Counted from the first letter of the stretch, positions 46,674 through 57,446 are shown. The stretch is DNA of 64,000 bases from Lampropedia hyalina DSM 16112 (GCF_900129055.1 NZ_FQUZ01000016.1:1-64000), one strand, 5' to 3'. A program made the numbers and translations. The notes: a model not told the origin generated them from the letters alone.

Positions 46674-48281
46674 ATGTCCTCCAAGACTGCCCTGATTTCC
46701 GTTTCCGACAAGACCGGCATTGTGGAATTTGCCCAATCCCTGCACGCACTGGGCGTGCGCCTGCTCTCCACGGGCGGCACCGCCAGGCTGCTGGCCGAAA
46801 AAGGCCTGCCCGTCACCGAAGTGGCCGAAGTGACGCAGTTCCCCGAAATGCTCGATGGCCGCGTCAAGACCCTGCACCCCAAGATTCACGGCGGCCTGCT
46901 GGCGCGGCGCGATCTGCCCAGCCATGTGGCAGCCCTGAAAGAGCACGGCATCGAGACCATCGATTTGCTGGTCGTGAACCTCTACCCGTTCGAGGCCACT
47001 GTGGCCAGGCCCGGCGTGACGCTGGCCGATGCCATCGAGAACATCGACATCGGCGGCCCGGCGATGGTGCGCAGTGCCGCCAAGAACTGGAAGGACGTGG
47101 GCGTGATTACCGATGCCAGCCAGTACGCCACCGTACTGGCCGAACTCCAGGCAGGCGCACTCACCGCCAAAACCCGCTTCGCCCTGTCTGTGGCGGCGTT
47201 CAACCGCATTGCCCAGTACGACGCAGCCATCAGCAACTTCCTCTCGGCCGTGGAGCTGGACGATAGCCAGATCGACAGCGAAAGCTATGCCCCCGCCCGC
47301 AGTGCCTTCCCCGGCCAGTCCAACGCCAGCTTCATCAAGCTGCAAGACCTGCGCTATGGCGAAAATCCGCACCAGCAGGCGGCCTTCTACCGCGACCTTT
47401 ATCCTGCTCCCGGCTCGCTGGTGACGGCGCAGCAGTTGCAGGGCAAGGAACTGAGCTACAACAACATTGCGGACTCCGATGCCGCCTGGGAATGCGTCAA
47501 GAGTTTCGACGTGCCCGCCTGCGTCATCATCAAGCACGCCAACCCCTGTGGCGTGGCAGTCGGTGCCGGTGCACACGAAGCCTATGCCAAGGCCTTCCAG
47601 ACCGACCCCACCAGTGCCTTCGGTGGCATCATTGCCTTCAACCGCCCGGTCGATGTCCAGACTGCCGAGGCCGTCTCCAAGCAGTTCGTCGAAGTGCTGA
47701 TCGCCCCCGACTTCAGCCCCGAAGCCCTCGCCGTTTTCAAGGCCAAGGTCAATGTACGCCTGCTGAAAATCGCCCTGCCGCAAGGTGGTGACACCCCCTG
47801 GAGCAATGGCCGCAACGCCCAGGAAGTCAAGCGCGTTGGCTCCGGCATCCTGGTGCAAAGCTCCGACAACCATGTGCTGCAACAGGCCGACCTGAAGGTG
47901 GTGACGGCCCAACAGCCCAGCCCCGAACAACTGCAAGACCTGCTGTTTGCCTGGAAAGTGGCCAAGTTCGTCAAGAGCAATGCCATCGTGTTCTGCAAGG
48001 ATGGCATGACGATGGGCGTGGGCGCAGGCCAGATGAGCCGCCTCGACTCCGCCCGCATTGCCAGCATCAAGGCCGAACACGCCAAGCTCTCGTTGCAAGG
48101 CACGGCCGTGGCCAGCGATGCCTTCTTCCCGTTCCGCGACGGGCTGGACGTGGTGGTGGATGCGGGTGCAAGCTGCGTCATCCAGCCCGGCGGCTCCATG
48201 CGCGATCAGGAAGTGATCGACGCGGCCAACGAGCGCGGTGTGGTCATGGTGTTCTCCGGCGTGCGCCACTTCCTGCATTGA
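46674..48281 (+). CDS. purH: Bifunctional AICAR transformylase/IMP cyclohydrolase
   Basis: A 535-residue enzyme for the last two steps of IMP synthesis. The N-terminal MGS-like IMP cyclohydrolase part has [31 protein letters not shown] and [18 protein letters not shown]. The AICAR transformylase part has [14 protein letters not shown], the [11 protein letters not shown] catalytic Lys/His motif, [15 protein letters not shown] and [15 protein letters not shown], ending GVRHFLH. The start is ATG at 46674, 44 bp after the EamA gene. Its stop lies 5 bp before the methyltransferase ATG. Confidence 0.96.
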   Translation: MSSKTALISVSDKTGIVEFAQSLHALGVRLLSTGGTARLLAEKGLPVTEVAEVTQFPEMLDGRVKTLHPKIHGGLLARRDLPSHVAALKEHGIETIDLLVVNLYPFEATVARPGVTLADAIENIDIGGPAMVRSAAKNWKDVGVITDASQYATVLAELQAGALTAKTRFALSVAAFNRIAQYDAAISNFLSAVELDDSQIDSESYAPARSAFPGQSNASFIKLQDLRYGENPHQQAAFYRDLYPAPGSLVTAQQLQGKELSYNNIADSDAAWECVKSFDVPACVIIKHANPCGVAVGAGAHEAYAKAFQTDPTSAFGGIIAFNRPVDVQTAEAVSKQFVEVLIAPDFSPEALAVFKAKVNVRLLKIALPQGGDTPWSNGRNAQEVKRVGSGILVQSSDNHVLQQADLKVVTAQQPSPEQLQDLLFAWKVAKFVKSNAIVFCKDGMTMGVGAGQMSRLDSARIASIKAEHAKLSLQGTAVASDAFFPFRDGLDVVVDAGASCVIQPGGSMRDQEVIDAANERGVVMVFSGVRHFLH

Positions 48282-48286
48282 CCGCC

Positions 48287-49096
48287 ATGAACCGCCAGCC
48301 CCGTCTGGACAGCATTCACTCGCGCGACAACGCCTCGGTGAAACTCTGGCGCAAGCTGGCGCAGGACAACCACGCCTACCGCAAGCAAGGGCAGGTGTGG
48401 CTGGAAGGCGAGCACCTGTGCGAAGTGGTGGCGCAACGCGGCCTGCCGGTCGATACGGTGGTGCTGGGGCACAGCCTCCATGCCAGCGGCGGGCTGCCGC
48501 ACTGGCTGCACGGCGTGGCCAGCCGCCACACCGTGGTTGTGCCCGATGCCCTGTTTGCCGACATCAGCCCGATGGGATCGCCCGTGCCACTGGCATTCGT
48601 GCTGCCACTGCCAGCCAGCGAAGCGGTGCTGCCCGACCAGCCCACCGTGGTGCTGGATCGCTTGCAGGATGCGGGCAATGTCGGCGCGATTCTGCGTGCG
48701 GCGGCCGCTTTCGGTTTCCGGCAGGTGCTGGCCTTGAAAGGCACGGCGGGACTGTGGTCGCCCAAGGTGCTGCGGGCGGGCATGGGCGCGCATTTTTCGC
48801 TGCATCTGGTCGAGCAACAAGAGCTGGAGGCGGTACAGAGCTTGCAGATGCCACTGCTGCTGACCAGCTCCCACCAGGGCCGCTACCTGCACCAGCAAAG
48901 TCTGCCCTGGCCCTGCGCCTGGGTGCTGGGGCACGAAGGGCAGGGCGTGGCCGATGCCCTTGCCGCCCTGCCACACACCGCAGTGCGCATTGCACAGCCG
49001 GGCGGACAGGAATCGCTCAACGTTGCCAGCGCGGCTTCCATCTGCCTGTACGCCAGCGCGGTGGCGCAGTGGGCAGCGGAAAATTCCCATGCCTGA
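48287..49096 (+). CDS. TrmH/SpoU family RNA methyltransferase
   Basis: A 269-residue SPOUT methyltransferase acting on rRNA or tRNA 2'-OH. The N-terminal region DSIHSRDNASVKLWRKLAQDNHAYRKQGQVWLEGEHL is an RNA-binding domain of the RlmB type. The catalytic knot has VVLDRLQDAGNVGAILRAAAAFG, LWSPKVLRAGMGAHF, WVLGHEGQGV and QESLNVASAASICLYA. The frame can start at TTG 48278 inside purH, but ATG at 48287 is more likely. It overlaps glpD by 8 bp. The exact target nucleotide is not determined by the sequence. Confidence 0.9.
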   Translation: MNRQPRLDSIHSRDNASVKLWRKLAQDNHAYRKQGQVWLEGEHLCEVVAQRGLPVDTVVLGHSLHASGGLPHWLHGVASRHTVVVPDALFADISPMGSPVPLAFVLPLPASEAVLPDQPTVVLDRLQDAGNVGAILRAAAAFGFRQVLALKGTAGLWSPKVLRAGMGAHFSLHLVEQQELEAVQSLQMPLLLTSSHQGRYLHQQSLPWPCAWVLGHEGQGVADALAALPHTAVRIAQPGGQESLNVASAASICLYASAVAQWAAENSHA

Positions 49097-50708
49097 ATAC
49101 GCACCCAGCCACTCGCCTGCCACCACAGATCGCACTGCCCTGTGGGCGCGGCTGGCGAGCGGCGAACAGGTTGATCTGCTGGTCATCGGTGGTGGAGCCA
49201 CCGGCCTGGGCATTGCCCTCGATGCGGCCGTGCGTGGCCTGCGCGTCGTATTGCTGGAGGCGCACGACTTTGCCAAGGGCACCTCGTCCCGCGCCACCAA
49301 GCTGGTGCATGGCGGCGTGCGCTATCTGGCACAAGGGCATCTTGCACTGGTGCGCGAAGCCCTGCACGAACGTGCGGCCCTGTTGCGCAACGCGCCGCAC
49401 CTGACTGCGCCGCTTTCCTTCGTCATGCCCGGCTATGGGCTGGCGGAAATGGCTCTCTACGGAGCCGGACTCGCCATGTACGACACGCTGGCCGGGCAGG
49501 ATGGGCTGGGCGGCACACGCCTGCTTTCGGCCCGACAGGTGCGCGACATGGTTCCCAATGTGCAGGCAAGTGGCCTGCGGGGTGGCGTGCAGTATTGGGA
49601 CGGCCAGTTTGACGATGCCCGGCTCGCGCTGGCACTGGCGCGCACGGCGGCCCGTCACGGCGCATTGCTGCTCAACCACTGCCGCGTCGAGGCTTTGTTG
49701 CACGATGCCCAGGGCCGGGCATGTGGCGTACAGGCCGTCGATGCCGAAACTGGCCAGCGGCTGGACTGCCGTGCCGCCTGTGTGGTCAATGCCACCGGTG
49801 TCTGGGTTGATGCCCTGCGCAATCAGCGCGATGCCGATGCGTCGCGTCGCGTATCCACGCCGCCATTGGTCACCGCCAGCCAGGGCGTGCATTTGGTGGT
49901 GGATCGCAGTTTCTGGCCATCGGAACATGCCCTGCTCATCCCCAGGACGCGCGATGGCCGCATCCTCTTTGCCGTGCCTTGGCAAGGCAAGGTGATCCTC
50001 GGAACCACCGATACCCCCCGGAAAGACATGCCACTGGAGCCGCAGGCTGACCCCGCAGAAATCGACTTCATCCTGCGCGAAGCCGGACGCTATCTGCGCC
50101 ACGCCCCCCGGCGTGCCGATGTGCGCAGCGTCTGGGCGGGACTGCGCCCGCTGGTGCGACCGACGGCCAGTGCCACAGCCCATACCGCCCAGATCAGCCG
50201 CCAGCACCACATTGAAATCGCTGCCAACCGGCTCGTCAGCGTCACCGGCGGCAAGTGGACGACCTACCGCGCCATGGCCGAAGACGTGCTCTACCAATGC
50301 CAGATGGCCGGTTTGGTTCCGGTAGCCATTCCCGCCTGCACCACCGCCAGCCTGCCGATGGTGGGTGCGCCTGTGGCTGGCCCATCGCCTGCCGATGGTA
50401 TTCCTGTGGCATTGGCCGCCTATGGCACAGAAGCCGCCTTCGTGCAGACCCTGCCAGGGCACGACCACACACTCCATACCGAAACCGGCCTGACGGAAGC
50501 AATGGTGCGCTTTGCCGTGCGCCACGAATACGCCCGCACCGTCGAAGATGTGCTGGCACGGCGCAGCCGACTGCTGTTCCTGGATGCCGTCGCTGCCACG
50601 CAACTGGCCCAGCCGGTGGCCGATATCGTGGCCGATGAGCTGCACACCGATGCCGCCCGGCAGGCGCAGGACTTCAGCGCGCTGGCGACACGCTACCAGT
50701 TGGCATGA
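49089..50708 (+). CDS. glpD: FAD-dependent glycerol-3-phosphate dehydrogenase
   Basis: A 539-residue membrane-associated dehydrogenase that oxidises glycerol-3-phosphate to dihydroxyacetone phosphate and passes electrons to quinone. It has VDLLVIGGGATGLGIALDAAVRG (FAD dinucleotide fold), FAKGTSSRATKLVHGGVRYL, TASQGVHLVVDRSF, TDTPRKDMPLEP, VSVTGGKWTTYRAMAEDV and a C-terminal helical domain with RHEYARTVEDVLARRSRLLFLD. ATG at 49089 overlaps the upstream methyltransferase. A terminator follows. There is no glpK or glpF nearby, so it may be coupled to phospholipid glycerol metabolism. Confidence 0.93.
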   Translation: MPEYAPSHSPATTDRTALWARLASGEQVDLLVIGGGATGLGIALDAAVRGLRVVLLEAHDFAKGTSSRATKLVHGGVRYLAQGHLALVREALHERAALLRNAPHLTAPLSFVMPGYGLAEMALYGAGLAMYDTLAGQDGLGGTRLLSARQVRDMVPNVQASGLRGGVQYWDGQFDDARLALALARTAARHGALLLNHCRVEALLHDAQGRACGVQAVDAETGQRLDCRAACVVNATGVWVDALRNQRDADASRRVSTPPLVTASQGVHLVVDRSFWPSEHALLIPRTRDGRILFAVPWQGKVILGTTDTPRKDMPLEPQADPAEIDFILREAGRYLRHAPRRADVRSVWAGLRPLVRPTASATAHTAQISRQHHIEIAANRLVSVTGGKWTTYRAMAEDVLYQCQMAGLVPVAIPACTTASLPMVGAPVAGPSPADGIPVALAAYGTEAAFVQTLPGHDHTLHTETGLTEAMVRFAVRHEYARTVEDVLARRSRLLFLDAVAATQLAQPVADIVADELHTDAARQAQDFSALATRYQLA

Positions 50709-50732
50709 ACGGCCATGCGATAAAAATGTCAC

Positions 50733-50759
50733 GGCCTGCTTGACGCAGGCTGTTCTTTT
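50733..50759 (+). terminator. Intrinsic terminator after glpD
   Basis: GCCTGC (50733-50738) and GCAGGC (50745-50750) form a 6-bp stem with a TTGAC loop, followed by TGTTCTTTT. It begins 25 bp after the glpD stop. The loop carries the TTGACG of the next promoter. Confidence 0.6.
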
Positions 50760-50769
50760 GTCGCATAAT
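50740..50769 (+). promoter_or_regulatory. Promoter of the rplN-rplQ cluster
   Basis: TTGACG (50740-50745) and CATAAT (50764-50769) are 18 bp apart, about 165 bp upstream of rplN, giving a leader of about 150 nt. The -35 box is inside the glpD terminator loop. This is the only good sigma-70 match ahead of the ribosomal genes. Confidence 0.6.
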
Positions 50770-50928
50770 TGCTAGCTTCACCTTTTATAGGTGTTTATCT
50801 CCCCAAACAACATTTGCAGTGCCACTTGCGCACGACAAATGGTGACGGGTCCAAGACTGACTGTGTGATCTGCGCGGCAATTATGTCCATCAGGTCATAA
50901 GCGCAGGATAAGTTGGGAATTTAAAGAA

Positions 50929-51297
50929 ATGATCCAGACAGAATCTCGGTTAGATGTAGCCGACAACACTGGTGCGAAGTCCGTGCTTTGCATCAAGGTG
51001 TTGGGTGGCTCCAAGCGTCGCTACGCCAGCGTGGGTGACATTATCAAGGTCAGCGTCAAAGAGGCTGCGCCTCGCGGTCGCGTCAAGAAAGGCGAGATCT
51101 ACAACGCTGTGGTGGTGCGTACCGCCAAGGGCATCCGCCGTCAGGATGGCTCCCTGGTGAAGTTCGACGGCAATGCCGCCGTGCTGCTCAACGCCAAGCT
51201 GGAACCCATTGGTACGCGTATCTTTGGGCCGGTCACTCGTGAATTGCGCTCCGAGCGTTTCATGAAGATCGTTTCGCTGGCTCCTGAAGTGATCTGA
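50929..51297 (+). CDS. rplN: 50S ribosomal protein L14
   Basis: A 122-residue large-subunit protein beginning [27 protein letters not shown] and containing [18 protein letters not shown] and the C-terminal [24 protein letters not shown]. It sits on the 30S-facing surface near the L19/L3 region and helps form intersubunit bridges. It is the first gene of the cluster; rpsQ and rpmC, which usually precede it, are absent and glpD takes their place. The start follows the typical spc operon start. Confidence 0.97.
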   Translation: MIQTESRLDVADNTGAKSVLCIKVLGGSKRRYASVGDIIKVSVKEAAPRGRVKKGEIYNAVVVRTAKGIRRQDGSLVKFDGNAAVLLNAKLEPIGTRIFGPVTRELRSERFMKIVSLAPEVI

Positions 51298-51305
51298 GGT
51301 GTTTC

Positions 51306-51641
51306 ATGGCTAACAAGATTCGCAAAGGCGACGAAGTCATCGTATTGACCGGTCGTGACAAAGGCAAGCGTGGTGTGGTGCTCTCCCGTTCCGGTGAAGA
51401 GCATCTGCTGATCGAAGGCATCAACCTGGTGAAAAAGCACGTCAAGCCCAACCCGATGAAGGGTGAGGCTGGTGGCATCATCACCAAGGTGGCTCCGATT
51501 CACCAGTCCAATGTGGCAATTTTCAACCCCGCCACCGGCAAGGCCGATCGCGTGGGTTTCAAGGTGGATCTCTCTGCTGAGAAGGGTCAGAAACGCGTGC
51601 GCGTGTTCCGTTCCAGTGGCGAAGCAATCAAGGTGGCATGA
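51306..51641 (+). CDS. rplX: 50S ribosomal protein L24
   Basis: A 111-residue early-assembly protein with a KOW motif ([24 protein letters not shown]) that binds 23S rRNA near the tunnel exit. [19 protein letters not shown] and [18 protein letters not shown] complete the usual pattern. It starts 8 bp after rplN and ends 1 bp before rplE. Confidence 0.97.
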   Translation: MANKIRKGDEVIVLTGRDKGKRGVVLSRSGEEHLLIEGINLVKKHVKPNPMKGEAGGIITKVAPIHQSNVAIFNPATGKADRVGFKVDLSAEKGQKRVRVFRSSGEAIKVA

Positions 51642-51642
51642 C

Positions 51643-52182
51643 ATGGCAAGACTGCAAAACTTTTATCGTGAAAAAGTCGTGGGCGACCTGACCAAGGAAT
51701 TTGGCTACAAGTCCACCATGGAAGTGCCCCGCATCACCAAGATCACCCTGAACATGGGTGTGGGTGAAGCCGTGGCCGACAAGAAGATCATGGACAACGC
51801 CGTCGCCGATCTGACCAAGATCGCTGGCCAGAAGCCCGTCGTGACCAAGGCCCGCAAGGCCATCGCCGGTTTCAAGATTCGTGAAGGCCAGCCCATTGGC
51901 TGCATGGTGACCCTGCGCGGTGCGCGCATGTACGAATTCCTGGATCGCTTCGTGACCGTCGCGCTGCCCCGCGTGCGTGACTTCCGTGGTATCTCCGGCA
52001 AGGCGTTCGATGGCCGTGGCAACTACAACATTGGTGTCAAAGAGCAGATCATCTTCCCGGAAATCGAGTACGACAAGGTCGATGCCCTGCGTGGTCTGAA
52101 CATCAGCATCACCACCACCGCCAAGACGGACAAGGAAGCCAAGGCTCTGCTGTCTGCCTTCCGTTTCCCATTCAAGAATTGA
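51643..52182 (+). CDS. rplE: 50S ribosomal protein L5
   Basis: A 179-residue protein that binds 5S rRNA in the central protuberance. [61 protein letters not shown] and [21 protein letters not shown] are canonical. The long open frame upstream overlaps rplX; ATG at 51643 right after rplX is the true start. Confidence 0.97.
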   Translation: MARLQNFYREKVVGDLTKEFGYKSTMEVPRITKITLNMGVGEAVADKKIMDNAVADLTKIAGQKPVVTKARKAIAGFKIREGQPIGCMVTLRGARMYEFLDRFVTVALPRVRDFRGISGKAFDGRGNYNIGVKEQIIFPEIEYDKVDALRGLNISITTTAKTDKEAKALLSAFRFPFKN

Positions 52183-52190
52183 GGTAAAGC

Positions 52191-52496
52191 ATGGCTAAAG
52201 TAGCTTTGATTCAACGTGAACTCAAGCGCAAGAAGCTGGTTGAAAAATTCGCGGCCAAGCACGCTGAGCTGAAGGCCATTGCCAACGACGTCAAGCGCAG
52301 CGACGACGAGCGTTTCGAGGCGCGTCAGGCTTTGCAGAAACTGCCTCGCAACGCCAACCCCACCCGTCAGCGCAACCGTTGCGAACTGACCGGTCGTCCC
52401 CGTGGCACTTTCCGTCAATTCGGTCTGGCCCGTGGCAAGGTTCGCGAACTCGCGCTTTCGGGCAATATCCCCGGTGTCATCAAGGCAAGCTGGTAA
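52191..52496 (+). CDS. rpsN: 30S ribosomal protein S14
   Basis: A 101-residue S14 of the long, zinc-free type: only one Cys remains ([25 protein letters not shown]) and the CxxC pairs of the short form are missing. It would bind the 3' domain of 16S rRNA in the head. It follows rplE by 8 bp. Confidence 0.97.
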   Translation: MAKVALIQRELKRKKLVEKFAAKHAELKAIANDVKRSDDERFEARQALQKLPRNANPTRQRNRCELTGRPRGTFRQFGLARGKVRELALSGNIPGVIKASW

Positions 52497-52516
52497 GCCG
52501 ACAGGAGTAACAGATT

Positions 52517-52912
52517 ATGAGTATGAGCGATCCCATTGCCGACCTGCTGACCCGCATCCGCAATGCGCAACTGGTTTCCAAGGCATCCATCACAATTCCC
52601 TCTTCCAAACTGAAGGTGGCGATTGTTCAGGTGCTCAAGGATGAAGGCTATGTCGAAGGTTTCGAAGTGACCAGCGAAGACGGCAAGTCCGATCTGCGCG
52701 TCGATCTGAAATACTACGCTGGCCGTCCCGTCATCGAGCGCATCGAGCGCGTCAGCAAGCCTGGTCTGCGTGTGTACAAGCCCAGCAAATCCATTCCCCA
52801 GGTCATGAACGGCCTGGGCGTGGCCATCGTCACGACCCCCAAGGGTGTGATGACCGACCGCAAGGCTCGTGCTGCGGGCGTGGGTGGTGAAGTGCTGTGC
52901 TATGTAGCATAA
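52517..52912 (+). CDS. rpsH: 30S ribosomal protein S8
   Basis: A 131-residue protein with [25 protein letters not shown] at the start and [22 protein letters not shown] at the end. In Escherichia coli S8 represses the spc operon by binding the rplE mRNA region; whether that holds here is not visible from the sequence. It lies 20 bp after rpsN. Confidence 0.97.
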   Translation: MSMSDPIADLLTRIRNAQLVSKASITIPSSKLKVAIVQVLKDEGYVEGFEVTSEDGKSDLRVDLKYYAGRPVIERIERVSKPGLRVYKPSKSIPQVMNGLGVAIVTTPKGVMTDRKARAAGVGGEVLCYVA

Positions 52913-52937
52913 GCCCAGGAATGAAGGAATACGTCAA

Positions 52938-53471
52938 ATGTCCCGAGTAGCAAAATTGCCCGTCGTCATTCCATCTGGCGTGGAAGTGACCATCAACAAT
53001 GGGGAAATTGCGATCAAGGGTTCTGCTGGCAACCTCAGCGTTGCAGAGAATCCACTGGTCACGATCACCCAGGAAGCCGGAGTGTTGAAATTCGCTCCCG
53101 CCGACGAATCGCGTGAAGCCAATGCCCTCGCCGGAACCCTGCGCCAGTTGGTGAACAACAGCGTGGTCGGCCTGACCAAGGGCTTCGAGAAAAAACTCAC
53201 CCTGATCGGTGTGGGTTACAAGGCAGCCGTCAATGGCCGCAAGCTGAACCTCTCCGTTGGTTTCTCTCACCCCGTCGATTTCGACCTGCCCGAAGGCGTG
53301 ACCGCTGCGACCCCCACCCCGACAGAAATTCTGCTCAAGGGTGCGGACAAGCAGGTGCTGGGTCAGTTCGCCGCCGTGGTGCGCGCCGTTCGTCCGCCCG
53401 AGCCTTACAAGGGCAAGGGCATCCGCTATGCCGACGAGCGCGTGATTATCAAAGAGACCAAGAAAAAGTAA
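52938..53471 (+). CDS. rplF: 50S ribosomal protein L6
   Basis: A 177-residue two-domain protein near the factor-binding site. [45 protein letters not shown] and [26 protein letters not shown] are diagnostic. The last Lys-rich residues contact 23S rRNA. It is 25 bp after rpsH. Confidence 0.97.
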   Translation: MSRVAKLPVVIPSGVEVTINNGEIAIKGSAGNLSVAENPLVTITQEAGVLKFAPADESREANALAGTLRQLVNNSVVGLTKGFEKKLTLIGVGYKAAVNGRKLNLSVGFSHPVDFDLPEGVTAATPTPTEILLKGADKQVLGQFAAVVRAVRPPEPYKGKGIRYADERVIIKETKKK

Positions 53472-53482
53472 GGGTCTGAGAA

Positions 53483-53836
53483 ATGTTGAACAAAAAAGAA
53501 CAACGTTTGCGCCGTGCGCGTCAAACCCGCATTCGCATTGCCCAGCAAGGCGTGGCACGCCTGACCGTCAATCGCACCAACCAGCATATCTATGCCACGG
53601 TGATTTCGGAAGATGGTTCCCGTGTCGTTGCCACTGCCTCCTCCCTCGAAGCCGAACTGCGTGCGTCGATCAAGGGTGGCACTGTGGACGCTGCGACTGC
53701 CATTGGCAAGCGCATTGCCGAAAAAGCCAAGGCTGCCGGTGTCGAGAAGGTGGCATTCGACCGTGCAGGTTTCGCGTACCACGGCCGTGTCAAGGCCTTG
53801 GCCGAAGCTGCGCGTGAAGCAGGTCTGCAATTCTGA
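53483..53836 (+). CDS. rplR: 50S ribosomal protein L18
   Basis: A 117-residue 5S rRNA-binding protein: [42 protein letters not shown] and [28 protein letters not shown]. Its basic N-terminal arm binds 5S rRNA together with L5. It follows rplF by 11 bp. Confidence 0.97.
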   Translation: MLNKKEQRLRRARQTRIRIAQQGVARLTVNRTNQHIYATVISEDGSRVVATASSLEAELRASIKGGTVDAATAIGKRIAEKAKAAGVEKVAFDRAGFAYHGRVKALAEAAREAGLQF

Positions 53837-53847
53837 TTGGGGCAAGT

Positions 53848-54369
53848 ATGGCGACAAGAAATCAAACCAAAGTGCAGGAAGAAGGCCGCGATGACGGCAT
53901 GAAAGAGAAGATGATCCACGTCAACCGCACCACCAAGGTGGTCAAGGGTGGTCGTATTCTCGGCTTCGCTGCTTTGTCAGTCGTAGGCGATGGCGATGGT
54001 GGCATCGGCATGGGCAAGGGCAAATCCAAGGAAGTGCCCGTGGCTGTGCAGAAGTCCATGGAAGAAGCCCGTCGCAACCTGGTCAAGGTGTCCCTGAAGA
54101 ACGGCACCCTGCACCACGGCGTGACCGGTCAGCACGGCGCAGCCCGCGTCATGCTGGCTCCTGCCCCCAAGGGTACCGGCATCATTGCCGGTGGCCCGAT
54201 GCGCGCAGTTTTTGAAGTGGTGGGTATCACCGACATCGTGGCCAAGAGCCACGGTTCGACCAACCCCTACAACATGGTGCGTGCCACACTGGATGCGTTG
54301 AAGAAGTCTTCAACCCCTGCGGAAATTGCTGCCAAGCGTGGCCTGACAGTTGAAGAACTGTTCGCCTGA
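53848..54369 (+). CDS. rpsE: 30S ribosomal protein S5
   Basis: A 173-residue protein of the decoding region. It has [44 protein letters not shown] (domain with the double-stranded RNA-binding fold), [38 protein letters not shown] and the C-terminal GLTVEELFA. It follows rplR by 11 bp. Confidence 0.97.
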   Translation: MATRNQTKVQEEGRDDGMKEKMIHVNRTTKVVKGGRILGFAALSVVGDGDGGIGMGKGKSKEVPVAVQKSMEEARRNLVKVSLKNGTLHHGVTGQHGAARVMLAPAPKGTGIIAGGPMRAVFEVVGITDIVAKSHGSTNPYNMVRATLDALKKSSTPAEIAAKRGLTVEELFA

Positions 54370-54385
54370 TTGTAGGAGTCGATCA

Positions 54386-54568
54386 ATGTCAACAAACCAA
54401 AAAATCAAGGTTCAGCTCGTTCGCAGCCCCATCGGTACGAAAGAGTCTCACCGTGCAACGGTGCGTGGCCTGGGTCTGCGCAAGCTCAACAGCGTCAGCG
54501 AACTGGTCGATACGCCCGAAGTGCGTGGAATGATTAACAAGATCAGCTATCTGGTCAAAGTTCTGTAA
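54386..54568 (+). CDS. rpmD: 50S ribosomal protein L30
   Basis: A 60-residue protein; [32 protein letters not shown] is the usual core. The open frame extends into rpsE in another reading phase, but ATG at 54386 gives the correct start, 16 bp after rpsE. Confidence 0.96.
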   Translation: MSTNQKIKVQLVRSPIGTKESHRATVRGLGLRKLNSVSELVDTPEVRGMINKISYLVKVL

Positions 54569-54578
54569 GAGGTTGGTG

Positions 54579-55010
54579 ATGGAACTCAATTCAATCAAGC
54601 CCGCCACCGGTGCCAAGCATGCCAAGCGTCGCGTAGGCCGTGGCATTGGCTCCGGTCTGGGCAAAACCGCAGGCCGTGGCCACAAGGGCCAGAAATCCCG
54701 TGCGGGTGGCTATCACAAGGTCGGTTTCGAAGGCGGCCAGATGCCCCTGCAACGCCGTCTGCCCAAGCGTGGCTTCAAGTCTCAGACTCTGAAGTTCAAT
54801 GCCGAAGTCACACTGTCTGAACTGCAAGCCCTGGAGCTGGCCGAAGTCGATCTGCTGGCCCTGAAAAATGCTGGCCTGGTGCGCTCCGTGGCCAAGGTGG
54901 TCAAGGTCGTGAACACCGGTGAACTCACCAAAGCCGTTAAACTCAACGGCATTGGTGCCACCGCCGGTGCCAAGGCCGCCATCGAAGCAGCAGGTGGGTC
55001 GCTGGCCTGA
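54579..55010 (+). CDS. rplO: 50S ribosomal protein L15
   Basis: A 143-residue protein with a long basic Gly-rich N-terminal extension ([32 protein letters not shown]) that threads into 23S rRNA, then [17 protein letters not shown] and a globular domain ending [13 protein letters not shown] at 54579 was chosen over an in-frame codon two positions upstream. secY follows after 31 bp. Confidence 0.97.
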   Translation: MELNSIKPATGAKHAKRRVGRGIGSGLGKTAGRGHKGQKSRAGGYHKVGFEGGQMPLQRRLPKRGFKSQTLKFNAEVTLSELQALELAEVDLLALKNAGLVRSVAKVVKVVNTGELTKAVKLNGIGATAGAKAAIEAAGGSLA

Positions 55011-55041
55011 TTAACAACGCTGGCAAGCAAAAGGAGCTATC

Positions 55042-56358
55042 TTGGCTACAAATACAGCCCAACTGGCAAAATCGGGAAAATTCGGTGATTTGCGTCGCCG
55101 TCTGGTTTTCCTGTTGCTTGCACTGGTTGTCTATCGCATCGGCACGCACATTCCGGTTCCTGGAATTGACCCGATTCAGCTGGAGCAGCTCTTTTCTGGC
55201 CAGCAGGGCATATTGAACCTGTTCAATATGTTCTCTGGCGGCGCGCTGGAACGTTTCTCGGTGCTGGCACTGGGGATCATGCCCTACATCTCTGCATCCA
55301 TCATCATGCAGCTGATGACCTATGTGATTCCCTCGCTGGTGGCCCTGAAAAAAGATGGCGAAGCAGGGCGTCGCAAGATCACCCAATACACCCGCTATGG
55401 CACACTGGTGCTGGCACTGTTCCAGTCGCTGGGCATTGCCGTTGCTCTGGAGAGTCAGCCGGGCCTGGTGATTGTTCCGGGTATGGGCTTCAAGATCACT
55501 GCCATTGTCAGCCTGACCGCAGGGACGCTGTTCCTGATGTGGCTGGGTGAGCAGATCACCGAGCGTGGCCTGGGCAATGGTATCTCGATCCTGATCTTTG
55601 CCGGTATTGCTGCGGGTTTGCCATCGGCACTCGGCGGTACGCTGGAACTGGTCAGAACCGGAGCCATGAGCATCATCAGCCTGCTGTTCATTGCGGCACT
55701 GGTGGTGTTGGTGACCTACTTCGTGGTGTTTGTCGAGCGTGGGCAGCGGCGCATTCTGGTGAACTATGCCCGCAAGCAGGTGGGCAACAAGGTGTATGGG
55801 GGGCAATCTTCCCATTTGCCGCTGAAGCTGAACATGGCTGGAGTCATTCCGCCCATCTTTGCTTCGTCGATCATCCTGCTGCCGGCCACTCTGGTGAACT
55901 GGCTCAGTTCCGGTGACTCCGGGTGGCGTTGGTTGCGCGATATTGCAGCCACCCTGACACCTGGTCAGCCTATCTATGTGATGCTGTACGCATCTGCCAT
56001 CATCTTCTTCTGCTTCTTCTACACGGCACTGGTTTTCAACAGCCGCGAGACCGCAGACAACCTGAAGAAAAGTGGCGCATTCGTGCCGGGCATCCGTCCG
56101 GGTGAGCAAACGGCACGATATATTGATAGAATACTGGCCCGTTTGACCCTTGCTGGTGCCATCTATATCACAGCAGTGTGTCTTTTCCCTGAGTTCCTGA
56201 TGCTCAGGTACAACGTACCTTTCTACTTCGGTGGAACATCGCTGCTGATTCTGGTGGTCGTCACGATGGACTTCATGGCACAGGTGCAGAACTACGTCAT
56301 GACGCAGCAATACGATTCGTTGCTGAAGAAGTCGCAGTTCAAGCCAGTGGGGCGTTAA
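55042..56358 (+). CDS. secY: Preprotein translocase subunit SecY
   Basis: The 438-residue channel subunit of the Sec translocon, with ten membrane segments. Visible landmarks are [89 protein letters not shown] (cytoplasmic loop), [34 protein letters not shown] and the C-terminal [15 protein letters not shown]. The start codon is TTG at 55042 after an AAGGAG site; no ATG fits. It supplies export for the secreted proteins in this window. infA, often between secY and rpmJ, is absent. Confidence 0.96.
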   Translation: MATNTAQLAKSGKFGDLRRRLVFLLLALVVYRIGTHIPVPGIDPIQLEQLFSGQQGILNLFNMFSGGALERFSVLALGIMPYISASIIMQLMTYVIPSLVALKKDGEAGRRKITQYTRYGTLVLALFQSLGIAVALESQPGLVIVPGMGFKITAIVSLTAGTLFLMWLGEQITERGLGNGISILIFAGIAAGLPSALGGTLELVRTGAMSIISLLFIAALVVLVTYFVVFVERGQRRILVNYARKQVGNKVYGGQSSHLPLKLNMAGVIPPIFASSIILLPATLVNWLSSGDSGWRWLRDIAATLTPGQPIYVMLYASAIIFFCFFYTALVFNSRETADNLKKSGAFVPGIRPGEQTARYIDRILARLTLAGAIYITAVCLFPEFLMLRYNVPFYFGGTSLLILVVVTMDFMAQVQNYVMTQQYDSLLKKSQFKPVGR

Positions 56359-56431
56359 GAAGGTTTTTGCAAGTCGGATTGGTGGTCGGTGGCAACATCG
56401 GCTGCTGTCAAAGGTTTATGAGGAGTTTGGA

Positions 56432-56545
56432 ATGAAAGTTGCTGCATCGGTGAAAAAAATCTGCCGCAATTGCAAGGTGATTCGCCGCAATGGAGTGGTA
56501 AGAGTGATTTGTACTGACCTGCGTCACAAGCAGCGTCAGGGTTAA
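56432..56545 (+). CDS. rpmJ: 50S ribosomal protein L36
   Basis: A 37-residue zinc-ribbon protein ([20 protein letters not shown] and [11 protein letters not shown]). The zinc ligands Cys11, Cys14, Cys27 and His32 are all present, so it is the zinc form. It lies 73 bp after secY and 23 bp before rpsM, with AGGAG before the ATG. Confidence 0.96.
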   Translation: MKVAASVKKICRNCKVIRRNGVVRVICTDLRHKQRQG

Positions 56546-56568
56546 GCGCACAGGAATAGAGGACGCAC

Positions 56569-56922
56569 ATGGCACGTATAGCTGGTATTAACGTACCGCC
56601 GCACAAACACGCTGAAATCGGTTTGACGGCAATCTATGGCATTGGCCGTACCCGCGCTCGCAAGATTTGCGAAGCCGCTGGTATCGAGTACTCCAAGAAA
56701 GTCAAGGATTTGACCGATGCCGATCTGGAGAAAATCCGCGATCAGATCGCCCAGTTCACCATCGAAGGTGATCTGCGCCGCGAAACAACCATGAACATCA
56801 AGCGTTTGATGGACATCGGCTGCTACCGTGGATTCCGTCACCGTCGCGGTCTGCCGATGCGTGGTCAGCGCACTCGCACCAATGCACGCACCCGTAAAGG
56901 TCCGCGCAAGGGCGTGAAATAA
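56569..56922 (+). CDS. rpsM: 30S ribosomal protein S13
   Basis: A 117-residue head protein contacting the P-site tRNA and L5. [51 protein letters not shown] and the basic tail [11 protein letters not shown] are canonical. It begins the alpha operon set rpsM-rpsK-rpsD-rpoA-rplQ. Confidence 0.97.
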   Translation: MARIAGINVPPHKHAEIGLTAIYGIGRTRARKICEAAGIEYSKKVKDLTDADLEKIRDQIAQFTIEGDLRRETTMNIKRLMDIGCYRGFRHRRGLPMRGQRTRTNARTRKGPRKGVK

Positions 56923-56950
56923 TTCCTGAATTGTTCTATCAAGGATAAAA

Positions 56951-57349
56951 ATGGCTAAGTCTTCTGCAGCGTCGCAACGTGTCCGCAAGAAAGTTCGCAA
57001 GAATATTGCGGATGGCATTGCACACATTCACGCTTCGTTCAACAACACCATCATCACGATTACCGACCGTCAGGGCAATGCACTGTCCTGGGCTTCTTCC
57101 GGTGGTCAGGGTTTCAAGGGTTCGCGCAAGTCCACCCCGTTTGCCGCACAGGTCGCTTCCGAAGTGGCTGGCCGTGCTGCCATCGAGCAGGGCATCAAGA
57201 ACCTGGATGTCGAAATCAAAGGTCCCGGCCCTGGCCGTGAATCTTCGGTTCGTGCATTGGGCGCGCTGGGCATTCGCATCAACTCCATCTCGGATGTAAC
57301 CCCCGTTCCGCACAACGGCTGCCGTCCACAGAAACGCCGTCGCGTTTAA
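56951..57349 (+). CDS. rpsK: 30S ribosomal protein S11
   Basis: A 132-residue platform protein with [65 protein letters not shown] and [17 protein letters not shown]. It would bind 16S rRNA next to S7 and S18. It follows rpsM by 28 bp. Confidence 0.97.
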   Translation: MAKSSAASQRVRKKVRKNIADGIAHIHASFNNTIITITDRQGNALSWASSGGQGFKGSRKSTPFAAQVASEVAGRAAIEQGIKNLDVEIKGPGPGRESSVRALGALGIRINSISDVTPVPHNGCRPQKRRRV

Positions 57350-57446
57350 TCGTCTGTCAAGACCACCGCCATCTTTGCATTGTGAAAAAAGATGGCTCCT
57401 TTGTCGTGCGAAACGGCAAAGCAGTTGAATACAAGGAAATCATCAA

